25,148 nucleotides of DNA from Methylomarinum sp050304855 (lineage in GTDB: Bacteria > Pseudomonadota > Gammaproteobacteria > Methylococcales > Methylomonadaceae), in the NCBI GenBank assembly GCA_050304855.1, contig JBNLEI010000086.1, positions 1-25,148 on the forward strand. The letters run 5' to 3'. The notes under the pieces were generated by a model. The model saw only the letters and a list, made by a program, of their open reading frames with translations, was not told the DNA's origin and made no database searches. Numbering within the stretch: position 1 is the first letter of the stretch; every line of letters begins with the position of its first letter. The position numbers and the translations under genes were made by a program. This document shows positions 1-8,293 of this stretch, in pieces.

Positions 1-1
1 G

Positions 2-1333
2 GCCAAGGCCACCGAGTTGGGCAATATTCATTTCTCCGAACATTCGATGTTTCGAGGTTGGCTTTACACCCAAACGTTGGGAATGGGTTATGCGGTGCGG
101 ATGGCATGGGACGTTTTTCGACCCGGATTTAAATTACCCAAGATCCGTAGCCTGAGCGAAGTGGATTCACATTCGCAGTTGCATTTACTCAGAGAGTCCG
201 ACGAGCCGACCTCAGACGGATATTTGCTAGGGTTTTCATTTCCCGAGATGGCCGATCGTGTGGGAGGGTTGTTGCGTAATATTGGATTGACTCACCATTT
301 CGCTCCGTTGGTGGTTGTGGTGGCTCACGGTTCAAGCAGCGCCAACAATCCCCATTTTGCCGCCTATGATTGCGGTGCTTGCGCAGGTAAACCGGGCGCA
401 CCTAACGCCCGCGCTTTTGCTTGGATGGCCAATCACGAATCGGTCCGCGCCATTCTTCGCGAACGGGGTATCGAAATTCCCGAAAATACCCGTTTTGTTG
501 CGGGTCTGCACAATACCAGCCGGGATGAAGTCACTTATTTTGACCGGCAACTGTTGCAGCCGTCACATTCAAAGATGTTTCATGCGTTCCAGCAAACCAT
601 GAAGAAAGCGTTGCAGCGTAATGCACGGGAACGCTGCCGCTGGTTCGAATTGGGGCCGAAAGTCCCGTCCAACGAGGTGGCTCACAATCATGTAATGGAA
701 CGCGCATCTTCGATTTTCGAACCGCGTCCGGAACTGAATCATTCCAATAATTTGTATTGCGTCGTCGGCCGAAGGGAGCTGACCCGTAATTTGTTTCTCG
801 ATCGGCGGGCATTTCTGCATTCCTACGATCCGGCAACCGATGCTCAGGGCGACATCTTGGTCCGGATTTTATCCGCCATTATTCCGGTTTGCGGCGGCAT
901 TAACCTGGAATATCTGTTTTCGCGCATCGATAACTCGGTTTACGGAGCCGGTACCAAGTTGCCTCATAACGTAATCGGATTGCTCGGTGTCGCCAACGGC
1001 GTTGAGGGCGATTTACGCACCGGCCTGCCGTCGCAGATGATAGAAGTGCACGAACCGGCGCGGTTGTTGATTGTAGTCGAGCAAACCAGAGAAATTGCCG
1101 ATAAAGCGATGGTTAAGCTGGGAGCGCTCAAAGAATGGCTGGATAACGACTGGGTTCGTTTCGTCATCCGCCAGCCGTTCGATCAAGCACAATTTTTGTA
1201 CACCGCTAACGGTTGGGAAACGATTGTCTTGCCGGACGACATCGAAGTCCCCGAGGCTGCCCATTCTGAAAAAATTATCGTCGGCCAAACGGCTACGATT
1301 CCGGTCCATCAATTGATTCGGAGACAGGCATGA
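2..1333 (+). CDS. dabA: DabA-type inorganic carbon transporter subunit (DUF2309), 5' end missing
   Basis: The reading frame is open from base 2, so the gene starts upstream; the TTG at 17 is internal. About 443 C-terminal residues of a protein usually 800-1100 long are present. The key motif is HGSSSANNPHFAAYDCGAC (bases about 328-384), followed by GxxNARAFAWMANHESVR. The His and the first Cys are 15 residues apart, matching the spacing of the zinc ligands H524/C539 described for Halothiobacillus DabA; the other two ligands would lie outside the window. DabA is a beta-carbonic-anhydrase-like peripheral protein that works with DabB to turn CO2 into bicarbonate, driven by a cation gradient. The stop overlaps the next start (ATGA, 1330-1333), so the two subunits are probably translationally coupled. 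Family is secure; transport activity is inferred. Confidence 0.92.
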   Translation, partial: AKATELGNIHFSEHSMFRGWLYTQTLGMGYAVRMAWDVFRPGFKLPKIRSLSEVDSHSQLHLLRESDEPTSDGYLLGFSFPEMADRVGGLLRNIGLTHHFAPLVVVVAHGSSSANNPHFAAYDCGACAGKPGAPNARAFAWMANHESVRAILRERGIEIPENTRFVAGLHNTSRDEVTYFDRQLLQPSHSKMFHAFQQTMKKALQRNARERCRWFELGPKVPSNEVAHNHVMERASSIFEPRPELNHSNNLYCVVGRRELTRNLFLDRRAFLHSYDPATDAQGDILVRILSAIIPVCGGINLEYLFSRIDNSVYGAGTKLPHNVIGLLGVANGVEGDLRTGLPSQMIEVHEPARLLIVVEQTREIADKAMVKLGALKEWLDNDWVRFVIRQPFDQAQFLYTANGWETIVLPDDIEVPEAAHSEKIIVGQTATIPVHQLIRRQA

Positions 1334-3267
1334 ACGGATTGATTCTTACCAGCCATTTGATTCCTTTGCTGGGTTTCTTGCTCATTTTTGTGAGTCCTAA
1401 TCACGAACAAACCATAGCCCGCATTAGCTTCTGGTGCAGTCACGGGCTCGGCATTAGTATTGCCGCATTGCTAATTCTGTGGGCGAACGCCGGCTTTAAC
1501 AACTACGAATACGAGTGGTTTACGCTGTATGCCGCCGGTGACTACAGCTTTCCGGTGTTGTTCTATTTGGACCGGGTAGGGGCGGCTTATCTGTTTTGCG
1601 TCTGGGCGATTTTCTCCGTTATCGTCAAATACTGCCGCGTTTACATGCATCGCGAAGCCGGCTACAAACGTTTTTTCTTAACCATCTTTGCCTTCGTTTT
1701 CGGGTTGAATCTGGTAATTTTGTCGGGTTCCATCGATATGCTGTTTGCCGGCTGGGAAATTGTCGGCATCGCTTCGTTTTTGTTAATCGCCTTCTACCGC
1801 CACCGCGTGCAACCGATACGTAATGCGTTACGTGCTTACACAGTCTATAGGTTCTGCGACATCGGTTTGTTGCTGGGTACCTGGATGAGCCATCTACTGT
1901 TTCACCAAAGTCAGCATTTCAGTCAGCTCTCAATGCTGTTCGAGAACGACGCCATGCCGCCCGCCGGTTACTCGTCGCTGCTACTGTTGTCGGCGTTGAT
2001 TCTGACTGCGGCGAGCGGAAAGTCGGCGCAATTTCCGTTTTGTTTCTGGTTACCGAGAGCCATGGAAGGACCGACGCCTTCCAGTGCTATTTTTTACGGT
2101 GCTTTGTCGGTGCATTTAGGGGTTTTCCTGCTGCTACGAACCATGCCGATATGGACTTACCATTATTTCACTCGTTTCATCGTTTTCTGCATCGGCTTGC
2201 TGACCGTGATTATCGCCAGCATTGCCGAAAAAACACAATCCAATATCAAGGGACAGGTCGCCTATGCTTCGATCACTCAGGTTGGTTTGATGTTCATCGA
2301 GTTGGCGTTGGGTTTGGAAACGTTGGTTTTGATTCACTTTATGGGGAATGCTTTCTTGCGTTGTTATCAATTGCTGGTTTCTCCGTCGATCGTCGCGCAT
2401 TTATTGCGGGTTGAAGGGGCCGCCGACAGCGATTTTTACATTCGTAACCGTGACAGGTTCCAGTTTCTTCCGGTCTCGATTCGGGAAACCCTGCCGGATG
2501 TGTTGCGCAATACCCTTTATGTCTTTTCGTTGCAGGAGGGGAACCTGGAATTATTGGTTCGGGGATTGTTGTGGGAGCCTTTAAAACGGGCGGGTAACGC
2601 TATCAATGCGTTGAATCCTTGGTTCAAAGGGGCCGTCTGCGTCGGTTGTCTCGCTTTGGCGACTTTCGTTGTCGACGAATTCGATCTACATAGCAAACTG
2701 TTAGCCGTTCCGTTGTCGGTTTTCATGGTGTTGTCTTCATTGAGCGCTTTCAGTGAAAAGCGCAGCATTTTTTTAATATGGCATGCCATCGGCTTGAGTT
2801 CCGCGTCGGCAGGGGCGGCAATATGGTTTCTAAATCCCGCCGCCGTGGTCGATGTTGTCATTTTCGCCAGCGGCATCGTTCCAGCGTGGATTTTAGGTGT
2901 GGTCGTGTTACATCAACTGACACGATACTTGGCGTTTGCCGACTCGCCTTTTGCTTATCGGGCAATGGCGGAAACCCAGCCGAAATTGTCGTTGCTGTTG
3001 TTTTTGAGTTTTCTTGGAGTGATCGGTTTTCCGGTTTCCCCGGCTTTTCTCGGTGAAGATTTGTTGCTTTCCCATGCTAGCAGTCATGATCCTTGGTTTG
3101 CCCTGCCGATTACGATCGCCTTTGTCATTAACGGTATCGCGGCCGCAAAGTTGTTCCAGCGGATCTGTATGGGGCGGCCCAGCGAATTAAATATTTTATC
3201 CGAAGAGAGTGGAAACCAAACGGTGCCGATCTCGTTAAAAACAGTCGAAATGACGCTTCCTTATTAA
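1330..3267 (+). CDS. dabB: DabB-type, NuoL/Mrp-like proton-conducting membrane subunit
   Basis: A 645-residue polytopic protein of the complex I antiporter-like (NuoL/ND5) family, placed as the membrane partner of DabA. Visible landmarks are LFAGWEIVGIASFLLIAFY (E143, the TM5 glutamate of NuoL) and GKSAQFPFCFWLPRAMEGPTP (K231, the TM7 lysine). Two NuoL positions differ: the TM8 segment reads FYGALSV where NuoL has HAATMV, giving Y256 for His, and the TM12 FxSKDE motif reads FLGEDLLL (573-580), so the TM12 lysine is missing. Loss of these residues fits a dedicated DabB rather than a true complex I subunit, and no other nuo gene is nearby. The start is fixed by the ATGA overlap with dabA. Order is dabA-dabB, the reverse of the best-studied operon. 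A hairpin with a T-run lies at the stop codon. Confidence 0.88.
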   Translation: MNGLILTSHLIPLLGFLLIFVSPNHEQTIARISFWCSHGLGISIAALLILWANAGFNNYEYEWFTLYAAGDYSFPVLFYLDRVGAAYLFCVWAIFSVIVKYCRVYMHREAGYKRFFLTIFAFVFGLNLVILSGSIDMLFAGWEIVGIASFLLIAFYRHRVQPIRNALRAYTVYRFCDIGLLLGTWMSHLLFHQSQHFSQLSMLFENDAMPPAGYSSLLLLSALILTAASGKSAQFPFCFWLPRAMEGPTPSSAIFYGALSVHLGVFLLLRTMPIWTYHYFTRFIVFCIGLLTVIIASIAEKTQSNIKGQVAYASITQVGLMFIELALGLETLVLIHFMGNAFLRCYQLLVSPSIVAHLLRVEGAADSDFYIRNRDRFQFLPVSIRETLPDVLRNTLYVFSLQEGNLELLVRGLLWEPLKRAGNAINALNPWFKGAVCVGCLALATFVVDEFDLHSKLLAVPLSVFMVLSSLSAFSEKRSIFLIWHAIGLSSASAGAAIWFLNPAAVVDVVIFASGIVPAWILGVVVLHQLTRYLAFADSPFAYRAMAETQPKLSLLLFLSFLGVIGFPVSPAFLGEDLLLSHASSHDPWFALPITIAFVINGIAAAKLFQRICMGRPSELNILSEESGNQTVPISLKTVEMTLPY

Positions 3268-3282
3268 GCGTCGACCTTTTTT
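3252..3282 (+). terminator. Possible intrinsic terminator at the end of dabAB
   Basis: GACGCTT (3252-3258) and AAGCGTC (3266-3272) form a perfect 7-bp stem with a 7-base loop. GACC and six T follow (3277-3282). The stem contains the dabB stop codon TAA (3265-3267). The T-run is four bases from the stem, so termination may be partial and allow some read-through into the DUF2490 gene, for which I see no promoter of its own. Confidence 0.45.
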
Positions 3283-3306
3283 CAATCATTACTCAAGGTA
3301 GATTTC

Positions 3307-4017
3307 ATGTTTAAAGTGAAAAAATCCGTTGCGTTAAGTGCATTACTGTTGGCCCAACCGCTATCGGCTTTTGCCGCCGGTCAGGATGACATGTTCGGCG
3401 TTTGGGGGTCGCTCACTCTGCAGGGTGATTTCAAATTCCTTTCCCCGAATCTCGATAAATTCAATTGGCTGGTTATGAATCAAAGCCGGACACGGGACGA
3501 TTCGCCAGACGGTTCAAGATTCACCGAGAATCTGCTGTTCGCTCAGGCCGGTTATCATATCAACGAAAACGCTTCAATTTGGGTCGGTTACGTTCACGAT
3601 TGGTTGCATCCTCGTAACAAGTCGTCTTACCAAGAGAACCGACCGTATATGGATTTTGTCTGGCAGCAAAGTTTGGAAGATTTCAAATTAACCAGCCGTA
3701 CCCGATTTGAAGACAGGATCAATCAAAGCAATGGGAATAGCGGGTATCGCGCCCGTCAACTGGTGCAACTGAATCATCCGTTACCTTTTATGGACGGATT
3801 GAGTGCCTATGTTGGCGATGAAGCATTGTTTTACCTGGATCGAAACAGCTTCGGTAAGCAGGGGTTCTCCGAAAATCGTGTGTTCGGTGGGCTCAGTTAC
3901 CAGTTCAACCCTCAGATAGGCGTGGATTTGGGGTATATGGGGCAATATGTCGATAATGTTTCCGGTAATAACCTGTTTACGCATAACTTGCAAGCTAACC
4001 TTCGCTATCACTTTTGA
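3307..4017 (+). CDS. DUF2490-like outer-membrane beta-barrel protein
   Basis: A 236-residue protein with a clear Sec signal peptide: charged MFKVKKS, a hydrophobic stretch, then LSAFAAGQ with cleavage after the AFA or AFAA region. The mature part has alternating aromatic strands (FGVWGSLTLQGDF, ASIWVGYVHDWL, FKLTSRTRFEDRI) and ends in a phenylalanine (LQANLRYHF), the usual C-terminal signature of BAM-assembled barrels. The W/F-rich start and the TRTRFEDR motif resemble DUF2490, whose function is unknown. AAGGTAG (3294-3300) is a good ribosome binding site for ATG 3307. It lies 39 bases after dabB, perhaps in the same transcript, and just before the control region of the lipid-remodelling operon. 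Pore or structural role is unproven. Confidence 0.75.
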   Translation: MFKVKKSVALSALLLAQPLSAFAAGQDDMFGVWGSLTLQGDFKFLSPNLDKFNWLVMNQSRTRDDSPDGSRFTENLLFAQAGYHINENASIWVGYVHDWLHPRNKSSYQENRPYMDFVWQQSLEDFKLTSRTRFEDRINQSNGNSGYRARQLVQLNHPLPFMDGLSAYVGDEALFYLDRNSFGKQGFSENRVFGGLSYQFNPQIGVDLGYMGQYVDNVSGNNLFTHNLQANLRYHF

Positions 4018-4055
4018 AAGTAAGGCTTGAAAGAACAACGAAAATTTTTGATGAG

Positions 4056-4110
4056 TTAACCCAAAATTAACCTTGCGTTAACCGTTAATAAACCTTTGTT
4101 ATTTTACACT
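4056..4110 (+). promoter_or_regulatory. Four 11-bp-spaced TTAACC repeats plus -10: putative response-regulator-activated promoter
   Basis: TTAACC occurs at 4056-4061, 4067-4072 and 4078-4083, and TAAACC at 4089-4094: four hexamers at exactly 11-bp intervals. OmpR/PhoB-family regulators bind head-to-tail hexamers with this period (PmrA and PhoB boxes). Ten bases after the last repeat is TACACT (4105-4110), a fair -10, with no good -35; this is the usual geometry of a promoter activated by such a regulator. Predicted transcription start is near 4117, leaving about 28 bases to the TTG start at 4145. The obvious candidate binder is the regulator encoded at 8294-8986 in the same operon. Repeats are seen directly; function is inferred. 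Confidence 0.72.
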
Positions 4111-4144
4111 GCACCCATTAAAAACATTTTATGAGGACTTAGGT

Positions 4145-4852
4145 TTGCGGACTCAAGTTTATTGGGAGTTTGAACGTTTTCTCATCACCCATTTCGTTGT
4201 TCCTTTTATCGCATTCGTCTTGGTTTTTTCCAGTTTGGAATTTACCCGGCTGGATCTTCACATTGCGCAGTATTTTTACGATTCTCTCAACCATCAGTGG
4301 CCATGGCGCGATCATTGGTTGACCAAGACGGTACTCCACGATTGGGGACAGAAACTGAGCATCGGCATGGGCGTCAGTGTCTTTTGCGCTTTCGTGCTGT
4401 CGCGTTTTAAAGTGCGGTTTCGGCCTTATTTTAAATTGCTGGCATTTTTATTTCTTGCCAGCGTCAGCGGTCCGATATTAATTGCTGTGTTAAAAAGCAA
4501 TACGCACATATATTGCCCGTGGGACTTGCGTTTGTTCGGAGGTGATAAGCCCTACGTGCGCTTGTTCGATTTTGCCGGTTATCCTCTTTCCGTCGGTCAT
4601 TGTTTTCCGGCCGGGCATGCTGGGGGAGGCTATGCCTTCATTAGCCTGTATTTTTTTCTGTTGCTGGTGAAGCCGGAGTATCGATTTCACGGTTTGGCGA
4701 CTGGTCTCGCGATTGGTTTGATATTCGGCATCACTCAACAAATGCGGGGCGCCCATTTTCTGAGCCATGATGTTTTTTCACTGGCGGTCTGCTGGTTTTC
4801 TTCACTGCTATTATTTGGCGTTTTTTTCTGGAAAGAAGTGCAATGGCGATAA
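4145..4852 (+). CDS. PAP2-family lipid phosphatase (LpxE/LpxF-like)
   Basis: A 235-residue protein with about six membrane segments and PAP2 (type 2 phosphatidic acid phosphatase) motifs: K117-x6-C-P in LKSNTHIYCPWDL (motif 1, with Cys in place of the usual Arg), FPAGHAGGGYAF (motif 2, H158), and QMRGAHFLSHDV (motif 3, divergent; H204, H208 and D209 are candidate catalytic residues). Such enzymes remove phosphate from lipid A, undecaprenyl-PP or phospholipids at the periplasmic face. The start is TTG; no in-frame ATG is available, because the ATG at 4131 runs into TAG. AGGACTTAGG just upstream supports TTG. First gene of the remodelling operon; it overlaps the next gene by 10 bases, and the pairing with a phospho-group transferase suggests dephosphorylation plus re-decoration of the same lipid. 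Exact substrate is unknown. Confidence 0.82.
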   Translation: MRTQVYWEFERFLITHFVVPFIAFVLVFSSLEFTRLDLHIAQYFYDSLNHQWPWRDHWLTKTVLHDWGQKLSIGMGVSVFCAFVLSRFKVRFRPYFKLLAFLFLASVSGPILIAVLKSNTHIYCPWDLRLFGGDKPYVRLFDFAGYPLSVGHCFPAGHAGGGYAFISLYFFLLLVKPEYRFHGLATGLAIGLIFGITQQMRGAHFLSHDVFSLAVCWFSSLLLFGVFFWKEVQWR

Positions 4853-6774
4853 ATTTATTTTGTAAACCCAAAGGAAAATCCCGTTTCTCCATTTTGATGC
4901 TGGCGTTTGCAGTCAGCCTCCCGGTTTTCACCTTGTTCCGGTTGATTTTGTTGATTCGCCATTTCGACGATATCGACGAACCGATATTTAAGGTGATCGT
5001 CGCGTTTGTCCTGGGTCTCGTCAATGATGTCGCTTTTCTAAGTTATTTGCTGATTCCTTTCGCGCTTTATTTGCTATTGGTGCCGAATCGTTTTTACCGG
5101 ACGGCGTTTAATAAGGTGATCGTATATTTGCTGTTTTTTGCCTGTTTATACGGTTTATATTTCGATGTTGCCGCCGAGTGGTTGTTTTGGGGAGAGTTTG
5201 GCGTCCGCTTTAATTTTATTTCGGTGGACTATCTGATTTATACCCATGAAGTGATCAACAATATTATCGAGTCCTATCCTCTGACTGGCTTGCTGAGCGC
5301 TATTTTTATTGCTTCGGTACTGACTTTCGCCGCTTGCCGAAAGCGATTACAGGACCATCTTGCGATTGAAGACCAATATGCCAGCCGTTTTAAAACAGCC
5401 GGTGTATTGCTGTTGCTGCCATTGGTCAGCTATGCCGCAGTCGATCAGTCTTGGCATGAAATATCGCGGAATCGTTTTGTCAACGAAATTGCCGCAAACG
5501 GGCCATATCAGTTTTTTGCCGCATTCAGGAATAATGAAATCGATTATCGCCAATTTTACGCGTTAGATAACGATGAGACATTATCACGGCAAATCCGGGA
5601 GCTTGTCGGTATCAAACAAGAAGATGGCGAGGTTTCAGCGCTTTACGATATTTCCCGACATATTTCAGGAAACGGTGAGGAGAAACACCTTAACGTGATA
5701 ATGATTACCGTGGAAAGTCTGAGCGCCGAATTCTTGGGTTATTTCGGTAACCGGGAAAATTTGACACCGTTTATGGACCAATGGTTTGAACAGGGACTAT
5801 TGTTTACCCAGTTTTTTGCTACCGGCACGCGCACCACAAGAGGACTCGAGGCGTTGACTCTGTCCATTCCGCCGACGCCTGGCCGATCTATCGTCAAGCG
5901 GCCGGATAATGCCAACATGTTCAGTTTGGGGCGGGTGTTTCAGCAGAAAGGCTACGACACGGCTTTTTTGTATGGCGGTCGCGGTTATTTCGACAACATG
6001 AATGCTTTTTTCTCCGGTAACGGTTACCGTATTGTCGATCAAACCGATTTGTCGGCCGACGAAGTCCACTTCGAAAATGCCTGGGGTGTCGCCGACGACG
6101 ATTTGTTGATGCGCGCATTGAAAGAAGCCGATCGGGATTATGCTGAGCAGAAGCCATTTTTATTTCAAATCATGACGACCAGTAATCACCGGCCTTATAC
6201 TTATCCGGAAGGGCGTATTGATATTCCTTCTGGAAGCGGGCGCTCCGGCGGCGTCAAGTATACCGACTATGCGCTGAGAGAATTCATGGCGGCGGCGAAA
6301 GCCAAACCCTGGTTTGACGATACTGTATTTATTGTGGTCGCGGACCATTGTGCCGGTAGCGCTAGAAAAGCCGAACTACCGGTGGATAAATACCATATTC
6401 CGTTGTTTATTTATGCGCCGAAGCATATTCAAGCGGGTAAAGTGGCAACATTGTCCAGTCAGATGGATGTGGCGCCGACTTTATTGGGATTGTTGAATTT
6501 CGATTACGACAGCCAGTTTTTCGGTCTCGATGTTTTACGGATGCCGGTCGAAGAGGGAAGAGCGTTGATCGGCAATTATCAGAAACTGGGGTTGTACAAG
6601 CAAGATAAACTGGTTTATTTATCGCCTCAGCAAGAGCTTTTCGTAGTCGATAAGCCACTGCAAACCGCAAAATTACTGGCACCGGAAACTGAGGCGGAAT
6701 TAGTACAAGAAAATATGGCTTTTTATCAGGCAGCCGATTATATTTGGACTCATCGGTTGAATCGCTACCAATAA
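4843..6774 (+). CDS. Membrane sulfatase-fold phosphoethanolamine/phosphoglycerol transferase (LtaS/EptA-like)
   Basis: 643 residues: about five N-terminal membrane segments (roughly 17-40, 50-80, 90-110, 145-165, 185-200), then a periplasmic alkaline-phosphatase/sulfatase domain from about 283. Metal and catalytic residues are visible: NVIMITVESLS (E291), GTRTTRGLEA (T331/T332, the nucleophile region), MTTSNHRPY (H449) and VVADHCAG (D501, H502). The RTTRGLE and SNHRPY signatures resemble the LtaS/MdoB-type clade more than classical EptA. These enzymes move phosphoethanolamine or phosphoglycerol from a phospholipid onto lipid A, glycans or lipoteichoic acid; in a Gram-negative next to PAP2 and ArnT-like genes, lipid A or an osmoregulated glucan is the likely acceptor. 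ATG 4843 overlaps the phosphatase gene, implying coupled translation. Confidence 0.85.
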   Translation: MAINLFCKPKGKSRFSILMLAFAVSLPVFTLFRLILLIRHFDDIDEPIFKVIVAFVLGLVNDVAFLSYLLIPFALYLLLVPNRFYRTAFNKVIVYLLFFACLYGLYFDVAAEWLFWGEFGVRFNFISVDYLIYTHEVINNIIESYPLTGLLSAIFIASVLTFAACRKRLQDHLAIEDQYASRFKTAGVLLLLPLVSYAAVDQSWHEISRNRFVNEIAANGPYQFFAAFRNNEIDYRQFYALDNDETLSRQIRELVGIKQEDGEVSALYDISRHISGNGEEKHLNVIMITVESLSAEFLGYFGNRENLTPFMDQWFEQGLLFTQFFATGTRTTRGLEALTLSIPPTPGRSIVKRPDNANMFSLGRVFQQKGYDTAFLYGGRGYFDNMNAFFSGNGYRIVDQTDLSADEVHFENAWGVADDDLLMRALKEADRDYAEQKPFLFQIMTTSNHRPYTYPEGRIDIPSGSGRSGGVKYTDYALREFMAAAKAKPWFDDTVFIVVADHCAGSARKAELPVDKYHIPLFIYAPKHIQAGKVATLSSQMDVAPTLLGLLNFDYDSQFFGLDVLRMPVEEGRALIGNYQKLGLYKQDKLVYLSPQQELFVVDKPLQTAKLLAPETEAELVQENMAFYQAADYIWTHRLNRYQ

Positions 6775-6784
6775 CCCCGAATCT

Positions 6785-7708
6785 TTGAATCAGCAAAAAC
6801 AATCACTGACCCGCTACGCTTGGCTGTCGATCGCGGCGGCTATAGCGACAATGGGCTTGAAAACTTATGCCTATTGGTTGACCGATTCGGTCAGCTTGTT
6901 GTCCGACGCCCTGGAGTCATTGATCAATTTGGTTGCCGCTGTGGTAGCCTTGTTGGCATTGACTATGGCGGTTAAACCACCGGATGAAAAGCATGCGTAC
7001 GGCCACGAAAAAGTCGAATATTTTTCCAGTGGTGCAGAAGGTGTGATGATTCTGTTGGCGGCTTTCAGCATCCTTTTGACGGCCTGGGAAAGATTGCAGC
7101 ATCCTCAGCTTATTCGTCAAATCGATATTGGATTGGCAGTGTCGTTTGCCGCATCGCTGGTAAACTTGCTGGTGGCTAGAGTTCTGATCAGAGTCGGCCG
7201 CATGCGTCAGTCGATTACGTTGGAAGCGGACGGTCGGCACCTGATGACCGATGTCTGGACTACCGCCGGCGTTATAGCTGGCATCGGGACCATCGCCGGT
7301 TTGGAGTGGCTGGGGTACAGCGGATGGGAGATTTTGGACCCGATTATCGCGATGCTGGTGGCGGTCAATATCATCTGGGCGGGCGTCGGCCTGATGCGGC
7401 GTACTTTTGCCGGTTTGATGGATGTGGCGTTGGAATCCGGCGAACTGGAAAAAATCGAGTCGATTTTGGACGAGTATGCCCAATGGCAGGGAATTGATTA
7501 TCATGCGCTTCGCACGCGCTATGCCGGCAATCGTTATTTCATGTCCGTACATATACTGGTTCCGGGCGACTGGACCGTCCAACAAGGCCACGACTTGTTG
7601 GAGGAGATCGAAGGCAAAATCAGCGCTTGTTTCGACATGATCGACATCGATACGCATTTGGAACCGATCGAAGATCTCGCTTCCTGGGACCATCAAAATC
7701 AAGCTTAG
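6785..7708 (+). CDS. Cation diffusion facilitator (CDF) metal exporter
   Basis: A 307-residue CDF protein with about six membrane helices and a cytoplasmic C-terminal domain (roughly 205-307). TM2 reads DSVSLLSDALESLINL: relative to FieF's DxxxD, the metal-site positions become E44 and N48, with D41 one turn earlier. TM5 keeps HxxxD (H152, D156), and the TM2-3 loop has DEKHAYGHEKVE (H70, H74), the typical secondary metal site. CDF proteins export Zn, Fe, Mn or Co using the proton gradient; the altered TM2 site leaves specificity open. TTG is the start, 10 bases after the transferase stop; the ribosome site is weak. It sits between lipid-modifying enzymes and a metal-sensor-like kinase, suggesting metal stress as a shared trigger. 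Confidence 0.87.
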   Translation: MNQQKQSLTRYAWLSIAAAIATMGLKTYAYWLTDSVSLLSDALESLINLVAAVVALLALTMAVKPPDEKHAYGHEKVEYFSSGAEGVMILLAAFSILLTAWERLQHPQLIRQIDIGLAVSFAASLVNLLVARVLIRVGRMRQSITLEADGRHLMTDVWTTAGVIAGIGTIAGLEWLGYSGWEILDPIIAMLVAVNIIWAGVGLMRRTFAGLMDVALESGELEKIESILDEYAQWQGIDYHALRTRYAGNRYFMSVHILVPGDWTVQQGHDLLEEIEGKISACFDMIDIDTHLEPIEDLASWDHQNQA

Positions 7709-7718
7709 ATAAAATAGC

Positions 7719-8282
7719 ATGAATGATAGAATATTAGTTTGGGATCTGCCACTACGAATTTTTCACTGGCTTTTGGTGACGGCGTTTATCGTTGCCTATG
7801 TCACCGAAGAAGATTGGTTGACGGTTCATGTCTGGTCCGGTTATTCGATAGGCTGTTTATTGTTGTTTCGTTTTGTTTGGGGATTCTTCGGTAACCGCTA
7901 TGCACGGTTTGCCAGTTTTTTGTGTCTCCCTTCTGCAGCAATCAGTTATCTCAAAGAGGTTGCCGGTTTGAAAGCCAAACGCTATCTTGGTCATAATCCC
8001 GCCGGTGCCTGGATGATTGTTTTGTTATTGGCCTTTCTGTTACTGACGACGTTAAGCGGGTTGGCCGTTTATGCGGCGGATCAGGGCGCAGGACCATTGG
8101 CTGGATTCATCGGAGGCGAACATGAAAAACTGTGGGAGGAGGCACATGAATTTTTCGCCAATTTCACGGTGGTTTTGATTGTTTTCCATATTGTCGGTGT
8201 CCTGATGGAAAGTTTTATTCATGGCGAAAATCTGGTCAGGTCGATGTGGAATGGTTATAAAGTAGACGCTGATGACGATTGA
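7719..8282 (+). CDS. Cytochrome b561-family diheme membrane protein
   Basis: 187 residues, four membrane helices. It begins VWDLPLRIFHWLL, the signature of the NiFe-hydrogenase b-type/b561 family. Likely heme ligands are H16, H37, H143 and H157 (IFHWLL, TVHVWSG, EEAHEFFANF and VFHIVG). The HEKLWEEAHE segment before TM4 is typical of the soluble-donor b561 group. These proteins pass electrons between quinone and a partner across the inner membrane. No partner hydrogenase, catalase or c-type cytochrome gene is present, so the substrate is unknown. The gene starts 10 bases after the CDF stop, and its TGA precedes the response regulator ATG by 11 bases. b561 genes beside QseBC/PmrAB-like systems are common, but I know of no established reason. 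Confidence 0.85.
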   Translation: MNDRILVWDLPLRIFHWLLVTAFIVAYVTEEDWLTVHVWSGYSIGCLLLFRFVWGFFGNRYARFASFLCLPSAAISYLKEVAGLKAKRYLGHNPAGAWMIVLLLAFLLLTTLSGLAVYAADQGAGPLAGFIGGEHEKLWEEAHEFFANFTVVLIVFHIVGVLMESFIHGENLVRSMWNGYKVDADDD

Positions 8283-8293
8283 AACAGTCTTTT

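Noticed and set aside
4131..4142. ATG 4131 as start of the phosphatase or a leader peptide
   Set aside because: It is out of frame with the phosphatase and reaches TAG after three codons; too short to support as a gene.
6917..7720. Long minus-strand open frame opposite the CDF gene
   Set aside because: It lies wholly opposite a clear CDF gene, has low-complexity Gln/His/Asp content and no recognisable domain.
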